Positions 47,186-56,455 are shown, numbered from the stretch's first letter. The stretch is DNA of 64,000 nucleotides from an uncultured Eubacteriales bacterium (GCA_902767565.1 CACXHY010000004.1:1-64000), one strand, 5' to 3'. Notes: generated from the letters alone by a model not told the origin. Program-made: numbers and translations.

Positions 47186-47220
47186 CGACAAACATCCCGA
47201 CAGACGGTACGAGGTCGACC

Positions 47221-47796
47221 ATGAACGAATTCTTTGCCTATATGGCGCGCCTGCGGCTGATCCGCCGCTGGTCGCTGATGCGCAACACCCAGCCGGAGAA
47301 CGACGCCGAGCACTCCCTGCAGGTGGCGATGATCGCCCACGCGCTGGCTGTGCTGGCCCGCGACCGCTACGGACGGGAAGTGGACCCGGAGCACGTGGTG
47401 ACCCTGGCGGTGTACCACGACGTGTCGGAGGTCCTCACCGGGGATCTCCCCACGCCCGTGAAGTACCACTCCGACACCCTGCGGGCCTCCTACGCGGCGG
47501 TCGAGGAGGCGGCCGTGGAACGGCTCACGGACATGCTGCCGGAAGAGCTTCGCCCCGCGATGGCGCCCTGCCTCACGGAGCGCGGCACCCTCGCCATGCA
47601 GCTGGTGAAGGCCGCGGACCGCATCAGCGCCTATGTCCACTGCCTGGAGGAGCAGCGCGCCGGCAACCGTGAATTCGACGCCGCCGCCGACCGCATCCTC
47701 GCCTCCATCGGGGGCATCGATGTGCCCGAGGTGCGTGACTTCATGCGGGAGTGCGTCCCGGCCTTCTCACTGACCCTGGATGAACTGAACCGCTGA
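47221..47796 (+). CDS. HD-domain 5'-deoxynucleotidase, YfbR-like
   Basis: 191 residues. HD metal motifs: EHSLQVA with His31, then VYHDVSEVLTGDLPTPVKY (His and Asp near 67-68), and a late KAADRISAY Asp. It matches YfbR-type enzymes that remove phosphate from deoxynucleoside monophosphates; ENDAEHS and GDLPTPVKY are family hallmarks. The upstream terminator suggests its own weak promoter or read-through from ppdK. Confidence 0.9.
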   Translation: MNEFFAYMARLRLIRRWSLMRNTQPENDAEHSLQVAMIAHALAVLARDRYGREVDPEHVVTLAVYHDVSEVLTGDLPTPVKYHSDTLRASYAAVEEAAVERLTDMLPEELRPAMAPCLTERGTLAMQLVKAADRISAYVHCLEEQRAGNREFDAAADRILASIGGIDVPEVRDFMRECVPAFSLTLDELNR

Positions 47797-47819
47797 CATC
47801 CCGCGGCTCCCTTTCACGC

Positions 47820-47855
47820 AAAACGCCTCCCCGGCGTCCGGGGAGGCGTCTTATT
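47820..47855. terminator. Terminator between yfbR-like gene and SH3-like gene
   Basis: The stem ACGCCTCCCCGG / CCGGGGAGGCGT (47823-47834 with 47838-47849) has a T run after it on the minus strand and TTATT on the plus strand, serving both convergent genes. Confidence 0.85.
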
Positions 47856-47877
47856 GTATTCGGGCGATCCGTCGGCC

Positions 47878-48429
47878 TCATTGGCCATGCTCGAACTCCC
47901 ACTCATACTGGCGTTCGTCCATCACGCTGTCCTGGGGGACGAAGCCGCGGCCCATGCCGTTCTCAAAGTATACGTCGACGATGGCATAGCCGCCGTAGAA
48001 GCCGCACCAATCCACGATCGTGCCCCGGGAGATGTAGTCCAGGGCAGGACTGTTCGGATACGGCGCGGAGAGGACCTCGACATCGTCATCGACCGTGAAG
48101 CAGCTGGTCCCGCGGAAGCGTTCCTCAACGACGCCGCCGAGATCGCCGTATACACTGACATTCGCAGCTTCGATAAACCCGCCGATGATCTCACCGTCAG
48201 ACCATGTCACAAAGACGTGGTACCACACATCTCCGCGGTCGCCCGTGACCACGCCGATCACTTCCACCGGTGTGCCGGACTGAAGCTGGTTGCCTATCTG
48301 TCCGTAATCATGATAGGTGTTCGGACCTGTAAACATACGGGCCGGACCGGACAGCGCGCCCGACACCGCAAAGGCTGTCGACGACACGCAGAGCAGGATC
48401 AGCGCCAGCGCGAAACAGAGTTTTTTCAT
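47878..48429 (-). CDS. Secreted SH3-like protein
   Basis: 183 residues. The signal peptide MKKLCFALALILLCVSSTAFA is followed by two SH3b-like beta domains: one with VEVIGVVTGDRGDVWYHVFV (about 51-70), one with VDDDVEVLSAPYPNSPALDYI near 112-132. Bacterial SH3 domains often bind cell-wall peptides. No lipobox or LPXTG. CAAGGAGGC precedes the start at 48429; the longer frame starts before the ribosome site. It follows the large repeat protein by about 90 bases with a hairpin between. Confidence 0.82.
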   Translation of the reverse strand: MKKLCFALALILLCVSSTAFAVSGALSGPARMFTGPNTYHDYGQIGNQLQSGTPVEVIGVVTGDRGDVWYHVFVTWSDGEIIGGFIEAANVSVYGDLGGVVEERFRGTSCFTVDDDVEVLSAPYPNSPALDYISRGTIVDWCGFYGGYAIVDVYFENGMGRGFVPQDSVMDERQYEWEFEHGQ

Positions 48430-48476
48430 AATAGCCTCCTTGCCCGGATCCATGCGGGACCGGGGAAACAAGAGAA

Positions 48477-48504
48477 GCGGCGCTCCCCTCCCGGGGAACG
48501 CCGC
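48477..48504 (-). terminator. Hairpin after the large repeat protein gene
   Basis: Minus strand: GCGGCGTTCCCC / GGGGAGCGCCGC followed by TTCTCTTGTTT. A weak T tract, so probably partial termination. Confidence 0.6.
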
Positions 48505-48515
48505 CCGTCAGAAAC

Positions 48516-51500
48516 TTACTTGACCTTGATGCCGTAGCTGGCCAGAAGCTCCGTGAACTCCTTGGAGTTCGCGAACTTCGCGGAGACCATCTGGCGGGTC
48601 TGGCCGTTGGCCAGGGCCGTCATCCAGTGCGCCTTGCCGCTGGCGTCGGAGTCGCGGTCCATGTACAGGTTGTACAGCACTTCCAGGAACTGGTCGTTCG
48701 TGCGGTGCCAGCCGTCGGCTTCCTTGGAGAAGAGGAAGTTGTTGGCGACCTGATAGGGGGTCTGACGCTTGGCGTTCAGGATCGTGCACCAGTGGTTCAG
48801 GCCGTCCACGTCGAACTCGCGGCCCAGCACCTTGCGGTAGCAGCGGGACACGAAGGCGGTGTAGCCGTAGTTCATGTCGCGGGCCTCGCTCACGGTGACT
48901 TCGCCCGGATAGGCGCCCATGATCTCGCAGCGGCGATAGAACTCATTGTTGGAGGCGGTGAAGCCCAGGTTGACCACGATGGTGTGGTCCGCTTCGGTGG
49001 CCGCCACCATGCGCAGCACATACATCACCGTGCAGCCGTCATGGAGGACCAGCTGGCAGCGGGCGTCATCCGCGCCGGTGTAGAAGTCGGCGTAGGTGGT
49101 GCCCAGGTTGGTGTCGTAATCCTTGCCCGCGACGCCCTCGTTGCCATAGTGGCCGAAGACCGCGCGGTAGATGGCGACGCAGGTATCCGTGGCGTTCAGC
49201 TTGCGGGCCTTGAACTCATTGCTGGTCAGCAGGCCGCGGATGAAGGCCGCCGCGGAAACGCTGTGGTTCCACAGTTTGCCGGTCCACTCTTCCAGCGTTT
49301 CGATGCTGATGTTGCTGCGGCCGCAGATGTAGGTGTAGCAGCGGCGGACGAAGAGGGTCAGCTCCTCGTTCTTGTCGCGGTTCAGGGTCAGGTTGACGTG
49401 GCCCACCTCGATGCCGTAGGAGGCGCAGAGGTTCTGGAACTCGTTGGAAGAGCTGTGGGCGATGCGCTCGATCAGGCGGTGATAGGTGAAGCCCTTGGAC
49501 AGGAACGCCATCCAGTGCTCCTGGCCGCTGGCGTCCAGCTCACGGTCGAACATGACCGTGTAGATCACGCGCAGGACTTCCAGATCCGGCAGGTTCTTGT
49601 TGATGAACTCCTGGCTGTAGATGAAGGAATCCATCAGACCGGCGCCGGAGATGGTCAGGGTCAGCAGGCGCTCGCACCAGTGGTTCAGGCCGGCGGTCTC
49701 GGGCTCGCGGTACAGGATGGACTTGTAGGCGCGGCGCACGAAGGCCGTCACGTCGAAGTTCTTGTCGCGCCACTCGGTCAGCTCGAGCACGCCGCAGGTG
49801 ATGTTGCCGTAGGTGGAGCCGCACAGATCCTCGAAGGTGCCGGTGTCCACGGTGATGCCGCTGATGCTGTCATAGCGCAGCATGTAGACCACCCAGTGGG
49901 GGGACATGCCGTTGTCCAGGCCCGCGATCAGGTACTCGCGGTCGCCCGCGGGATCGTTCGTGGAACTGGTGATGGTGGCGGAGGAGCCGAACATCGCGTG
50001 GGTGATGGCATCGACGATGTCGCCGTTGCCAAGGCCGCGGTTGGTGAACTCCGCGCTCTTGACGAAGGTGTCCACCAGGCTGGAGGCGGTCTGGGTGCCG
50101 TTGGTCAGATGCACGGCCCAGTTGAAGACGCCGCTGGTGTCGCCGTCACGGTTCAGCAGTTCCTTGTAGCACTGCTCGATGAAGATGAAGGTGTCCAGCT
50201 TGCCGCAGTAGGTCATGCCGGGATACGCCATGCAGTATTCCTTGACCTTGTCGCCGCCATAGGCGTAGCCGGAGGTGCCCAGCGCCTTGTTCTGCAGCTG
50301 CAGGGCGGGGCTGGTCTGGTCATAGCCCACATAGAAGGTGGGGTTGGCGCCGATGCCGTCGAAGGCATACGCGCCGACCTTCTGCACGGTGTCCGGGATA
50401 TAGACCATGGAGATGCCCTTGTCGCCGTTGAAGGCATAGCTGCCGATCTCAGCCAGGACGCCGGCGGGGGACGCGGTGGAGTCCGGAGGCAGCTTCAGGG
50501 TGGTGATGCCCGTGCAGGTGGCGAAGGCATAGTCGCCGATGCGGGTCAGGTTCACCAGGCCGGAGAGATCGCAGGTGGTCAGCTTGGTGCAGCTCTGGAA
50601 GGCGTGGTCGCCGATCAGGGTCACAGCCGACGGGATCAGCACCGTGGACATGTTGGAGCAATACGCGAAGGCGTGGTCGCCGATCTCCGTCACGCCGGAG
50701 GGCAGAGACACGCTGTTCAGGCCGGTGCAGTTCATGAAGGCGCGGTCACCGATCTTGGTGACGCCCGCCGGGATGGAGATGCTGGCCAGAGCCGCGCAGC
50801 CCGCGAAGCACTGGGCAGGCAGCTCGGTCAGGTCGCTGGGCAGCGCCACGCTCGACAGTTTGGTGCACTGGTTGAATGCGCCGGCGCCGATCTTCACGCC
50901 GTCCGGGATGGTGACGGACGTGATCTCGGTCTGATCCGTGAAGGCGAATTCACCGATCTCGTCCACCAGGCTGGTGTCGGACGGGATGACGACCGAGCCG
51001 CCCGGGCCCTTGTAGCGAATGATCTTGGTGCCTTCCATGTCGAAGTTGGCTTTGATGTAGTCGGGGTTGGTCTCGTCGCTGACTTCCACCTCGACCTCTT
51101 CGCCGGGCACTTCTTCTTCGGGCTCGACGTCGCCGTCGGCCATCTCAACATCGACAAGTCCCTCTTCCTCGGCGGGAACTTCCTCGGCAGGAGCCTCTTC
51201 CTCGGCGGGAGCCTCATCCTCGGCGGGAGCCTCTTCCTCGGCGGGAGCCCCTTCCTCGGCGGGGGCTTCTTCCTCGGCGGGGGCTTCTTCCTCGGCGGGA
51301 GCTTCTTCCTCGGCAGGGGCCTCTTCCTCAGCGGGGGCTTCTTCCTCGGCGGGAGCTTCTTCCTCGGCGGGAGCCTCTTCCTCAGCGGGAGCTTCTTCCT
51401 CGGCGGGGGCTTCTTCCTCGGCGGGAGCCTCTTCCTCAGCGGGAGCCTCTTCCTCGGCGGGGGCTTCTTCCTCGGCGGGGGCCTCTTCCTCGGCGGGGGC

Positions 51501-52229
51501 CTCGCTCAGTGCGGGCAGCGCCACGGCCGCGGTCGCACAGACTTCGCCGTCGGCGTCGATCAGAGCCACGCGATAATTCCTGGCCAGGTTCTCTTCATTG
51601 GCGGTCAGCGTAAAGCGCTCGCCGGTGGCGAGATCCTTCCACTCCTTCTCGTGGGTCTCTTCGTTCTCGGTCTCCACCTGCCAGCAGACGGTGACCAGAT
51701 CCGCGTTGCCATGGACCTTGGCCACATAGACCAGCTGGTCGCCGGCGTAGATCTCGCCCTCATTCTTCAGCTCGACGGAAACGCTGCCGGAGAACACCTC
51801 GGCCTCCTCAGCGGGAGCGGCTTCCTCTTCCTCGGCGGGAGCGGTTTCCTCTTCCTCGGCGGGAGCGGCCTCTTCTTCCTCGGCGGGAGCGGCTTCCTCT
51901 TCCTCGGCGGGAGCGGCTTCCTCTTCCTCAGCGGGAGCGGCTTCCTCTTCCTCGGCGGGAGCGGCTTCCTCTTCCGCGGCCGGAGCGGCTTCCTCTTCAG
52001 CGGCCGGAGCGGCTTCCTCTTCCGCGGCCGGAGCGGCTGCTTCTTGAGCGGCGGGAGCGGCTGCTTCCTCCGCGGGAGCGGCAGGGGTCTCATCCGCGGT
52101 TTCTTCGTTACGGGTCTCGACGATGGCCGCCGGCGCCTCATCCTCACCATCCGCGAGGGAGACCGGCACCGCGCCTACCGACGTGACCAGCAGGCACAGG
52201 GAGAGCAGCCATGCAAGTTTTCTCTTCAT
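48516..52229 (-). CDS. Large secreted repeat protein: acidic PAEE repeats, BspA-like LRR, DUF4214-like repeats
   Basis: 1237 residues. Signal peptide 1-26 (cut after VSLA). Residues about 46-143: AAPAEEEE repeats; 146-240: an Ig-like beta domain; 241-355: about 18 EAPAEE repeats; 390-645: BspA-type leucine-rich repeats (such as GVTEIGDHAFAYCSN); about 676-1237: four DUF4214-like modules (AFVSRCYRKVLGRE, GLNHW, SKEF). No LPXTG, SLH or transmembrane anchor at the C-terminus, which ends SYGIKVK. It probably spans or coats the wall and contacts glycans or host surfaces. The start at 52229 follows AAGGAG with an 11-base gap. The antisense strand is open for over 1200 codons by composition. Confidence 0.92.
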   Translation of the reverse strand: MKRKLAWLLSLCLLVTSVGAVPVSLADGEDEAPAAIVETRNEETADETPAAPAEEAAAPAAQEAAAPAAEEEAAPAAEEEAAPAAEEEAAPAEEEEAAPAEEEEAAPAEEEEAAPAEEEEAAPAEEEETAPAEEEEAAPAEEAEVFSGSVSVELKNEGEIYAGDQLVYVAKVHGNADLVTVCWQVETENEETHEKEWKDLATGERFTLTANEENLARNYRVALIDADGEVCATAAVALPALSEAPAEEEAPAEEEAPAEEEAPAEEEAPAEEEAPAEEEAPAEEEAPAEEEAPAEEEAPAEEEAPAEEEAPAEEEAPAEEEAPAEEGAPAEEEAPAEDEAPAEEEAPAEEVPAEEEGLVDVEMADGDVEPEEEVPGEEVEVEVSDETNPDYIKANFDMEGTKIIRYKGPGGSVVIPSDTSLVDEIGEFAFTDQTEITSVTIPDGVKIGAGAFNQCTKLSSVALPSDLTELPAQCFAGCAALASISIPAGVTKIGDRAFMNCTGLNSVSLPSGVTEIGDHAFAYCSNMSTVLIPSAVTLIGDHAFQSCTKLTTCDLSGLVNLTRIGDYAFATCTGITTLKLPPDSTASPAGVLAEIGSYAFNGDKGISMVYIPDTVQKVGAYAFDGIGANPTFYVGYDQTSPALQLQNKALGTSGYAYGGDKVKEYCMAYPGMTYCGKLDTFIFIEQCYKELLNRDGDTSGVFNWAVHLTNGTQTASSLVDTFVKSAEFTNRGLGNGDIVDAITHAMFGSSATITSSTNDPAGDREYLIAGLDNGMSPHWVVYMLRYDSISGITVDTGTFEDLCGSTYGNITCGVLELTEWRDKNFDVTAFVRRAYKSILYREPETAGLNHWCERLLTLTISGAGLMDSFIYSQEFINKNLPDLEVLRVIYTVMFDRELDASGQEHWMAFLSKGFTYHRLIERIAHSSSNEFQNLCASYGIEVGHVNLTLNRDKNEELTLFVRRCYTYICGRSNISIETLEEWTGKLWNHSVSAAAFIRGLLTSNEFKARKLNATDTCVAIYRAVFGHYGNEGVAGKDYDTNLGTTYADFYTGADDARCQLVLHDGCTVMYVLRMVAATEADHTIVVNLGFTASNNEFYRRCEIMGAYPGEVTVSEARDMNYGYTAFVSRCYRKVLGREFDVDGLNHWCTILNAKRQTPYQVANNFLFSKEADGWHRTNDQFLEVLYNLYMDRDSDASGKAHWMTALANGQTRQMVSAKFANSKEFTELLASYGIKVK
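51165..51505 (-). repeat. 18-bp tandem repeat coding for EAPAEE
   Basis: About 18 copies of an 18-bp unit (plus strand GCCTCTTCCTCGGCGGGA with GCT/GGG variants) inside the large repeat protein. Near-identical copies suggest recent expansion or slippage. Confidence 0.9.
51800..52090 (-). repeat. 24-bp tandem repeat coding for AAPAEEEE
   Basis: About 11-12 copies of a 24-bp unit (plus strand like GCTTCCTCTTCCTCGGCGGG) in the N-terminal part of the large repeat protein, related in sequence to the 18-bp array but separated from it by the Ig-like domain. Confidence 0.88.
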
Positions 52230-52270
52230 CTTGTACAACACTCCTTAATCAGTATTTGTACCCGCGTAAA

Positions 52271-52298
52271 ATTATAGTACAAGTCCACGAAAAGTCAA
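52271..52298 (-). promoter_or_regulatory. Promoter of the large repeat protein
   Basis: Minus strand: TTGACT (52298-52293), 16-base spacer, TATAAT (52276-52271). The start codon is about 40 bases on. Confidence 0.8.
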
Positions 52299-52338
52299 GA
52301 TGTGTTTGGCTTCGTGACATTTGTTGCGGGCACCCGCA

Positions 52339-52520
52339 GTTACTGTTCACCCCACCCCCGGCCCCCTCCCCGTTCGGGGCGGGGGAGGAGAAAGCGTCCC
52401 CCGCCCCCCCTTGAAAGACACTCCCGCGGAGGGCAGGCATGGGAGGCGACCCGGTCTCTCCCGGAATGGCGTCATCGGGTGCGCCTCTCCCGCCCAACTG
52501 CACGAAGGGTGAATAGTAAC
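52339..52520. mobile_element. MITE-like element, copy 2 (182 bp)
   Basis: Ends GTTACTGTTCACCC and GGGTGAATAGTAAC are inverted repeats with one mismatch in 14. The perfect 8-bp direct repeat CACCCGCA flanks it (52331-52338 and 52521-52528). The body matches copy 1 closely (for example ATGGCGTCATCGGGTGCGCC and CCCAACTGCACGAAGGGTGA) but lacks one arm of the central palindrome, which explains its shorter length. It sits about 40 bases upstream of the repeat-protein promoter. Confidence 0.87.
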
Positions 52521-52607
52521 CACCCGCACACCCGGTCCCGCCGGTCGGCCTTCGCTCTGCCGGGCGGCGGGAGGCGCACCCCCGGTCATATGGCGGCGGC
52601 ACGGCGC

Positions 52608-52640
52608 AAAACACCCGCCGGCAGCGGGTCCGGCGGGTGT
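52608..52640 (-). terminator. Terminator of the sugar ABC operon
   Basis: Minus strand: 11-bp stem ACACCCGCCGG / CCGGCGGGTGT followed by TTTTGCG. Confidence 0.85.
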
Positions 52641-52666
52641 CGGGGCAGGTCGGAAAGGAAGGGGCG

Positions 52667-53770
52667 TCAGTCGCCGATCCGGTCCTTCTCCGCGCCTTCC
52701 TTCCGGCTTTGCAGCGTGGTGCGGACCTTGAGCAGCACGCTCTGCAGCAGGATGAAGAAGCACAGCATGGCGCCGGTGGTGATGGACTGCCACCAGGGCT
52801 TGGTCAGGCCCGAGGACATGACGATGTTCTTGATCGTGGTCAGGGTCAGCACCCCGAAGAAGGTGCCGATCACATTGCCGACGCCGCCCGTCAGCAGCGT
52901 TCCGCCGATGATGGACGAGGCGATGGCGTTCATCTCCGAGGCCGTCGCGTTGGTGGCGTTGCCCGCGCCGGTGTGCATCATGAACACGAATCCCGCGATG
53001 CCGGCCAGCAGGCCGGAGATCAGGTGCGCCATGAAGCGCGTGCGGCGCACGTTGATGCCCAGCATCAGCGCGCTCTGCTGGTTGCCGCCGACGGCATAGA
53101 AGCTGCGGCCCAGCCTTGTCCTGCGCAGGATCAGGTAGATCGCGGCCACGATCACCAGGGCGATGATCACGCCGATCTCCATCTTGGCGGGGATCATGAC
53201 GCCCTTTTTGTTCGGGGATCCGAGCCACGGGATCTCGATGCGCTGCTCCAGCATCGTCTTGATGGCGCCGGCGGTCTTCTGGGGCTCCACGCTGATGATG
53301 GTGATCATGCCGCGGGCGAAGAACATGCCCGCCAGGCTGACGATGAAGGGCTGGATCTCAAGGTGGGCGACCAGGAAGCCCTGGACCGCGCCGAAGGCCA
53401 GGCCGATGCCGATCGCCATCAGCGCCGCGCACAGGATCCTCGTGCCGTCGTTCATTTCGGCCTGGGGCCACAGCTTGCCGTTGAGGATCATGACGTCCAC
53501 CATGGCCACCAGCGCGGTGACGCCGCCGACGGAGATGTCGATGCTGCCCGTGATCATCACCACCGTCAGGCTGCAGGATATGATGATCAGGAACGCGTTC
53601 TCGTTGAGCATGGTGAAGATCTGCTGGGGCTTGAGGAAGCCGCCGCCGAACACCAGCATGGCCGCGACGTACAGCCCCCCGAAGATGCCGATGGTGACGC
53701 TCATCAGCAGCGTCGTGTCGGTGATGGGCTCACGGTCCTTCCGCGGGAAGGGGAAACGGATGCCGCTCAT
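52667..53770 (-). CDS. Sugar ABC transporter permease, YjfF-like
   Basis: 367 residues, RbsC/BPD_transp_2 family with about nine membrane helices. Family motifs: TGSIDISVGG (about 105-114) and AVGGNQQSALMLGINV, the cytoplasmic coupling loop. It is one of two permeases here, as in the E. coli galactofuranose importer YtfQRT-YjfF. It follows the other permease by one base. Confidence 0.92.
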   Translation of the reverse strand: MSGIRFPFPRKDREPITDTTLLMSVTIGIFGGLYVAAMLVFGGGFLKPQQIFTMLNENAFLIIISCSLTVVMITGSIDISVGGVTALVAMVDVMILNGKLWPQAEMNDGTRILCAALMAIGIGLAFGAVQGFLVAHLEIQPFIVSLAGMFFARGMITIISVEPQKTAGAIKTMLEQRIEIPWLGSPNKKGVMIPAKMEIGVIIALVIVAAIYLILRRTRLGRSFYAVGGNQQSALMLGINVRRTRFMAHLISGLLAGIAGFVFMMHTGAGNATNATASEMNAIASSIIGGTLLTGGVGNVIGTFFGVLTLTTIKNIVMSSGLTKPWWQSITTGAMLCFFILLQSVLLKVRTTLQSRKEGAEKDRIGD

Positions 53771-53771
53771 C

Positions 53772-54845
53772 TTACGCCGCCTCCTTCCTGCTGCCTGCCA
53801 CGGCCAGCTTGTTGCGCATCGAGCCGAACCACCGTTTCACCACGGGAGAGCCCAGCACGACCAGCAGGATGATGACCACGGCCTTGTAGGCCTTCACGTC
53901 GGTGGAGGAGACCTTCATGGCGTAAAGGGTCACGGTCAGGGCCTGGATGATATAGGCGCCGATCACGGAGCCGATCATTTTGAACTTGCCGCCGCCCAGG
54001 CTGTTGCCGCCGATGGCCACCGCGAGGATGGCGTCCATCTCGATATTGATCAGCAGCGTCTCATGGTTCACCAGCTGGAGGCGCCCGGTGGCGATGACGC
54101 CGGACACCGCGCAGCACAGGCCCAGCAGGACGAAGGCCAGCAGCTTCACGCCCACGGCGTTGATGCCGTTGAGACGGGCGGCGTTGTTGTTGATGCCCAC
54201 CGCCTGCAGGTACATGCTCAGGGTGGTGAACCGGAACAGCAGGGCAAAGAAGATGCCCATCAGCACGACGATCAGGATCGGCGCCGGGATGGGAAAGCCC
54301 GGGATGAAGCCGCCGATGGCCTTGACGATATCGCTCTCCACGGTGGGCGTCGCGCCGCCGTTGATCCAGTAGGCGATGGAGCGTCCGCAGGTGAAGAGGA
54401 TCAGGGTGGCGATCATCGGCTGGACGCGGAACACCGACACCAGCGTCCCGTTGAAGGCGCCGAAGCACATGGCTACCAGGCAGCAGGCGGCCACGCCGCC
54501 CAGCACGAGCCACGGCGTGATGGGGCCGCTCTTGAGCACCTTGATGAACACGCTGCCGGCGATGGCCGCGAGGCAGCCCACGGAGATGTCCTGTCCGCCG
54601 GACGCCGCCGTCACCAGCGTCATGCCCATGGCCAGGATCGCCAGCTCGGACGCGCCGTTGAGGATGCTGATCAGGTTGCCCTGCAGCACGGGATTGCCCG
54701 CGTTGTCATTCACCAGCTCGATCGAGAAGAAGCCGGGATCCCGGATCAGGTTGAAGATCACCAGCAGCATCAGCGCGATCAGCGGGACCAGCAGCTGGCT
54801 GTTCTTCTGGAAGAAGGAGCTTTTTCCCTTTTCGGTTTTGCCCAT
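53772..54845 (-). CDS. Sugar ABC transporter permease, YtfT-like
   Basis: 357 residues, same RbsC family. Motifs: SGGQDISVGCLAAI (about 80-93) and the loop QAVGINNNAARLNGINA. It forms a heterodimeric channel with the downstream permease. Its start is one base before the ATPase stop region, so the three genes are tightly coupled. Confidence 0.92.
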   Translation of the reverse strand: MGKTEKGKSSFFQKNSQLLVPLIALMLLVIFNLIRDPGFFSIELVNDNAGNPVLQGNLISILNGASELAILAMGMTLVTAASGGQDISVGCLAAIAGSVFIKVLKSGPITPWLVLGGVAACCLVAMCFGAFNGTLVSVFRVQPMIATLILFTCGRSIAYWINGGATPTVESDIVKAIGGFIPGFPIPAPILIVVLMGIFFALLFRFTTLSMYLQAVGINNNAARLNGINAVGVKLLAFVLLGLCCAVSGVIATGRLQLVNHETLLINIEMDAILAVAIGGNSLGGGKFKMIGSVIGAYIIQALTVTLYAMKVSSTDVKAYKAVVIILLVVLGSPVVKRWFGSMRNKLAVAGSRKEAA

Positions 54846-54846
54846 G

Positions 54847-56355
54847 TCAGTTTCCTCCTCCCGCGATCGTGTACATGACGTGATCCTGTGTCAGTTCGTC
54901 CCCGGTCAGTTCGCCGACGATGTTCCTGTCGCGCATGACGATGAGCCTGGAACAGGTGCGGAGCATCTCCTCGATCTCGGAGGAGATGAAGGTGATGCTC
55001 ATCCCGGTCTCCTGCGACAGCTTGAGTATAAGGCGCTGGATCTCGGTCTTGGTGCCGATGTCGATGCCGCGGGTCGGCTCGTCGAGGATCAGGTACCGGG
55101 GATGGGTCAGCAGCCAGCGGGCCAGGATGACCTTCTGCTGGTTCCCGCCGGAGAGGGAGCCGATCGGCGTGTCGGTGGAAGCCGTCTTGATGTCCAGCGT
55201 TTTGATATACTCGTCCGCGAAGGCCTCGGCCTTTTTCCGGCTGAAGGGATGGAAGAAGCCCTTCATCACCTGCAGCGCGAGGATGATGTTCTCGCGCACG
55301 GACAGGTCCGCCACGATGCCGTCGCGCTTCCGGTCCTCGGGCAGGTACCCGATGCCGTTCCTCATGGCCTTGATCGGTTTGTTGATCGTCACGGGCTTGT
55401 CCTCGACGGTCACCCGTCCGCCCGTGACCCGGTCCGCCGCGAAGATCGTGCGCACGCACTCGCTGCGGCCGGAGCCCAGCAGACCCGTGAAGCCGTTGAC
55501 CTCCCCCTCGCGGATCCGGAAATCGAAGGGCTTGCTCTCGGTGCTGGAAAGCCCCTCCGCCTGATAATAGACCTTCGCCTGCTCCTCCTCCGCGTCGCGC
55601 TTGGGCGCCACGTCCGCCAGCCCTTCGAGCTCCTTGCCCATCATTTTGGACACCAGCTCGACCTTGGGCAGCATGGCCGTCTCGAACTCGCCCACGAGCT
55701 CGCCGTTGCGCAGCACGGTGATGCGGTCGCTGACCGCATACACCTGGTCCAGGAAGTGGGTCACGAAGATGATGCCGACGCCGCGCGCCTTCAGGTCGCG
55801 CATCAGGCCGAAGAGCATCTCGACCTCCCTGTCGTCGAGCGACGAGGTCGGTTCGTCCAGGATCAGCACCTTGCACTGCGTGTCCACGGCCCGCGCGATG
55901 GCGACCATCTGCTGAACGGCCAGGGAGCAGGTCTTCAGCAGCTGCCGGGGGCGGGCGGGGATGCCGAGGCTGTCCAGCAGCGCGCCGGCCTCGCGGTACA
56001 TCTTCTTCCACGGAACGCCCATGCCCTTGCCGCGCCCGATGTACATGTTCTCGGCCACGGTCAGGTTCGGGCAGAGGGTGATCTCCTGATAGACCGTGCT
56101 GATGCCGAGCCTCTGCGCCTCCTGGGGCGAATGGATCGTGATGTGCCCGGGGATCCCGGCGATCTCGATGGTGCCCTCATCCTTGGCGTACACGCCCGTG
56201 AGCACCTTGATCAGGGTGGATTTTCCCGCGCCGTTCTCCCCCATCAGCGCGTGGATCTCCCCCTCCCGAAGGGTGAAGTTCACCCGGTTGAGCGCCTTGA
56301 CGCCGGGGAATGAAATGGAGATCCCCCGCATGGTCAGTACAGTTCCGTTATCCAT
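54847..56355 (-). CDS. Sugar ABC transporter ATPase (double ABC, YtfR/RbsA-like)
   Basis: 502 residues with two ATPase domains. First: GENGAGKSTLIK (Walker A, about 36-47) and LILDEPTSSLDD; second: GLLGSGRSECVR (degenerate Walker A) and LSGGNQQKVILAR with LILDEPTRGID. This pair is typical of monosaccharide importers. A stem-loop terminator stands between it and the binding-protein gene upstream, which should lower its expression relative to the binding protein. Confidence 0.95.
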   Translation of the reverse strand: MDNGTVLTMRGISISFPGVKALNRVNFTLREGEIHALMGENGAGKSTLIKVLTGVYAKDEGTIEIAGIPGHITIHSPQEAQRLGISTVYQEITLCPNLTVAENMYIGRGKGMGVPWKKMYREAGALLDSLGIPARPRQLLKTCSLAVQQMVAIARAVDTQCKVLILDEPTSSLDDREVEMLFGLMRDLKARGVGIIFVTHFLDQVYAVSDRITVLRNGELVGEFETAMLPKVELVSKMMGKELEGLADVAPKRDAEEEQAKVYYQAEGLSSTESKPFDFRIREGEVNGFTGLLGSGRSECVRTIFAADRVTGGRVTVEDKPVTINKPIKAMRNGIGYLPEDRKRDGIVADLSVRENIILALQVMKGFFHPFSRKKAEAFADEYIKTLDIKTASTDTPIGSLSGGNQQKVILARWLLTHPRYLILDEPTRGIDIGTKTEIQRLILKLSQETGMSITFISSEIEEMLRTCSRLIVMRDRNIVGELTGDELTQDHVMYTIAGGGN

Positions 56356-56374
56356 CCGCGCAGCCCCTTTCAGG

Positions 56375-56424
56375 AAAAATGCGCGGTATGGAACGCGGAT
56401 CGCTCCACAGTCCCATACCGCGCA
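56375..56424 (-). terminator. Attenuating hairpin between binding protein and ATPase genes
   Basis: Minus strand: 12-bp perfect stem TGCGCGGTATGG / CCATACCGCGCA (56424-56413 with 56391-56380) followed by TTTTT. The position is typical for partial termination, keeping the binding protein in excess. Confidence 0.8.
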
Positions 56425-56455
56425 CTTCGTGGTCCGTTCAGATCATGCCCGGCGA

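Noticed and set aside
48627-52277. 1216-codon plus-strand frame opposite the large repeat protein
   Set aside because: It exists because the acidic repeats and GC-rich third positions leave no stops on the other strand; the minus frame has signal peptide, LRR and DUF4214-like motifs plus a promoter.
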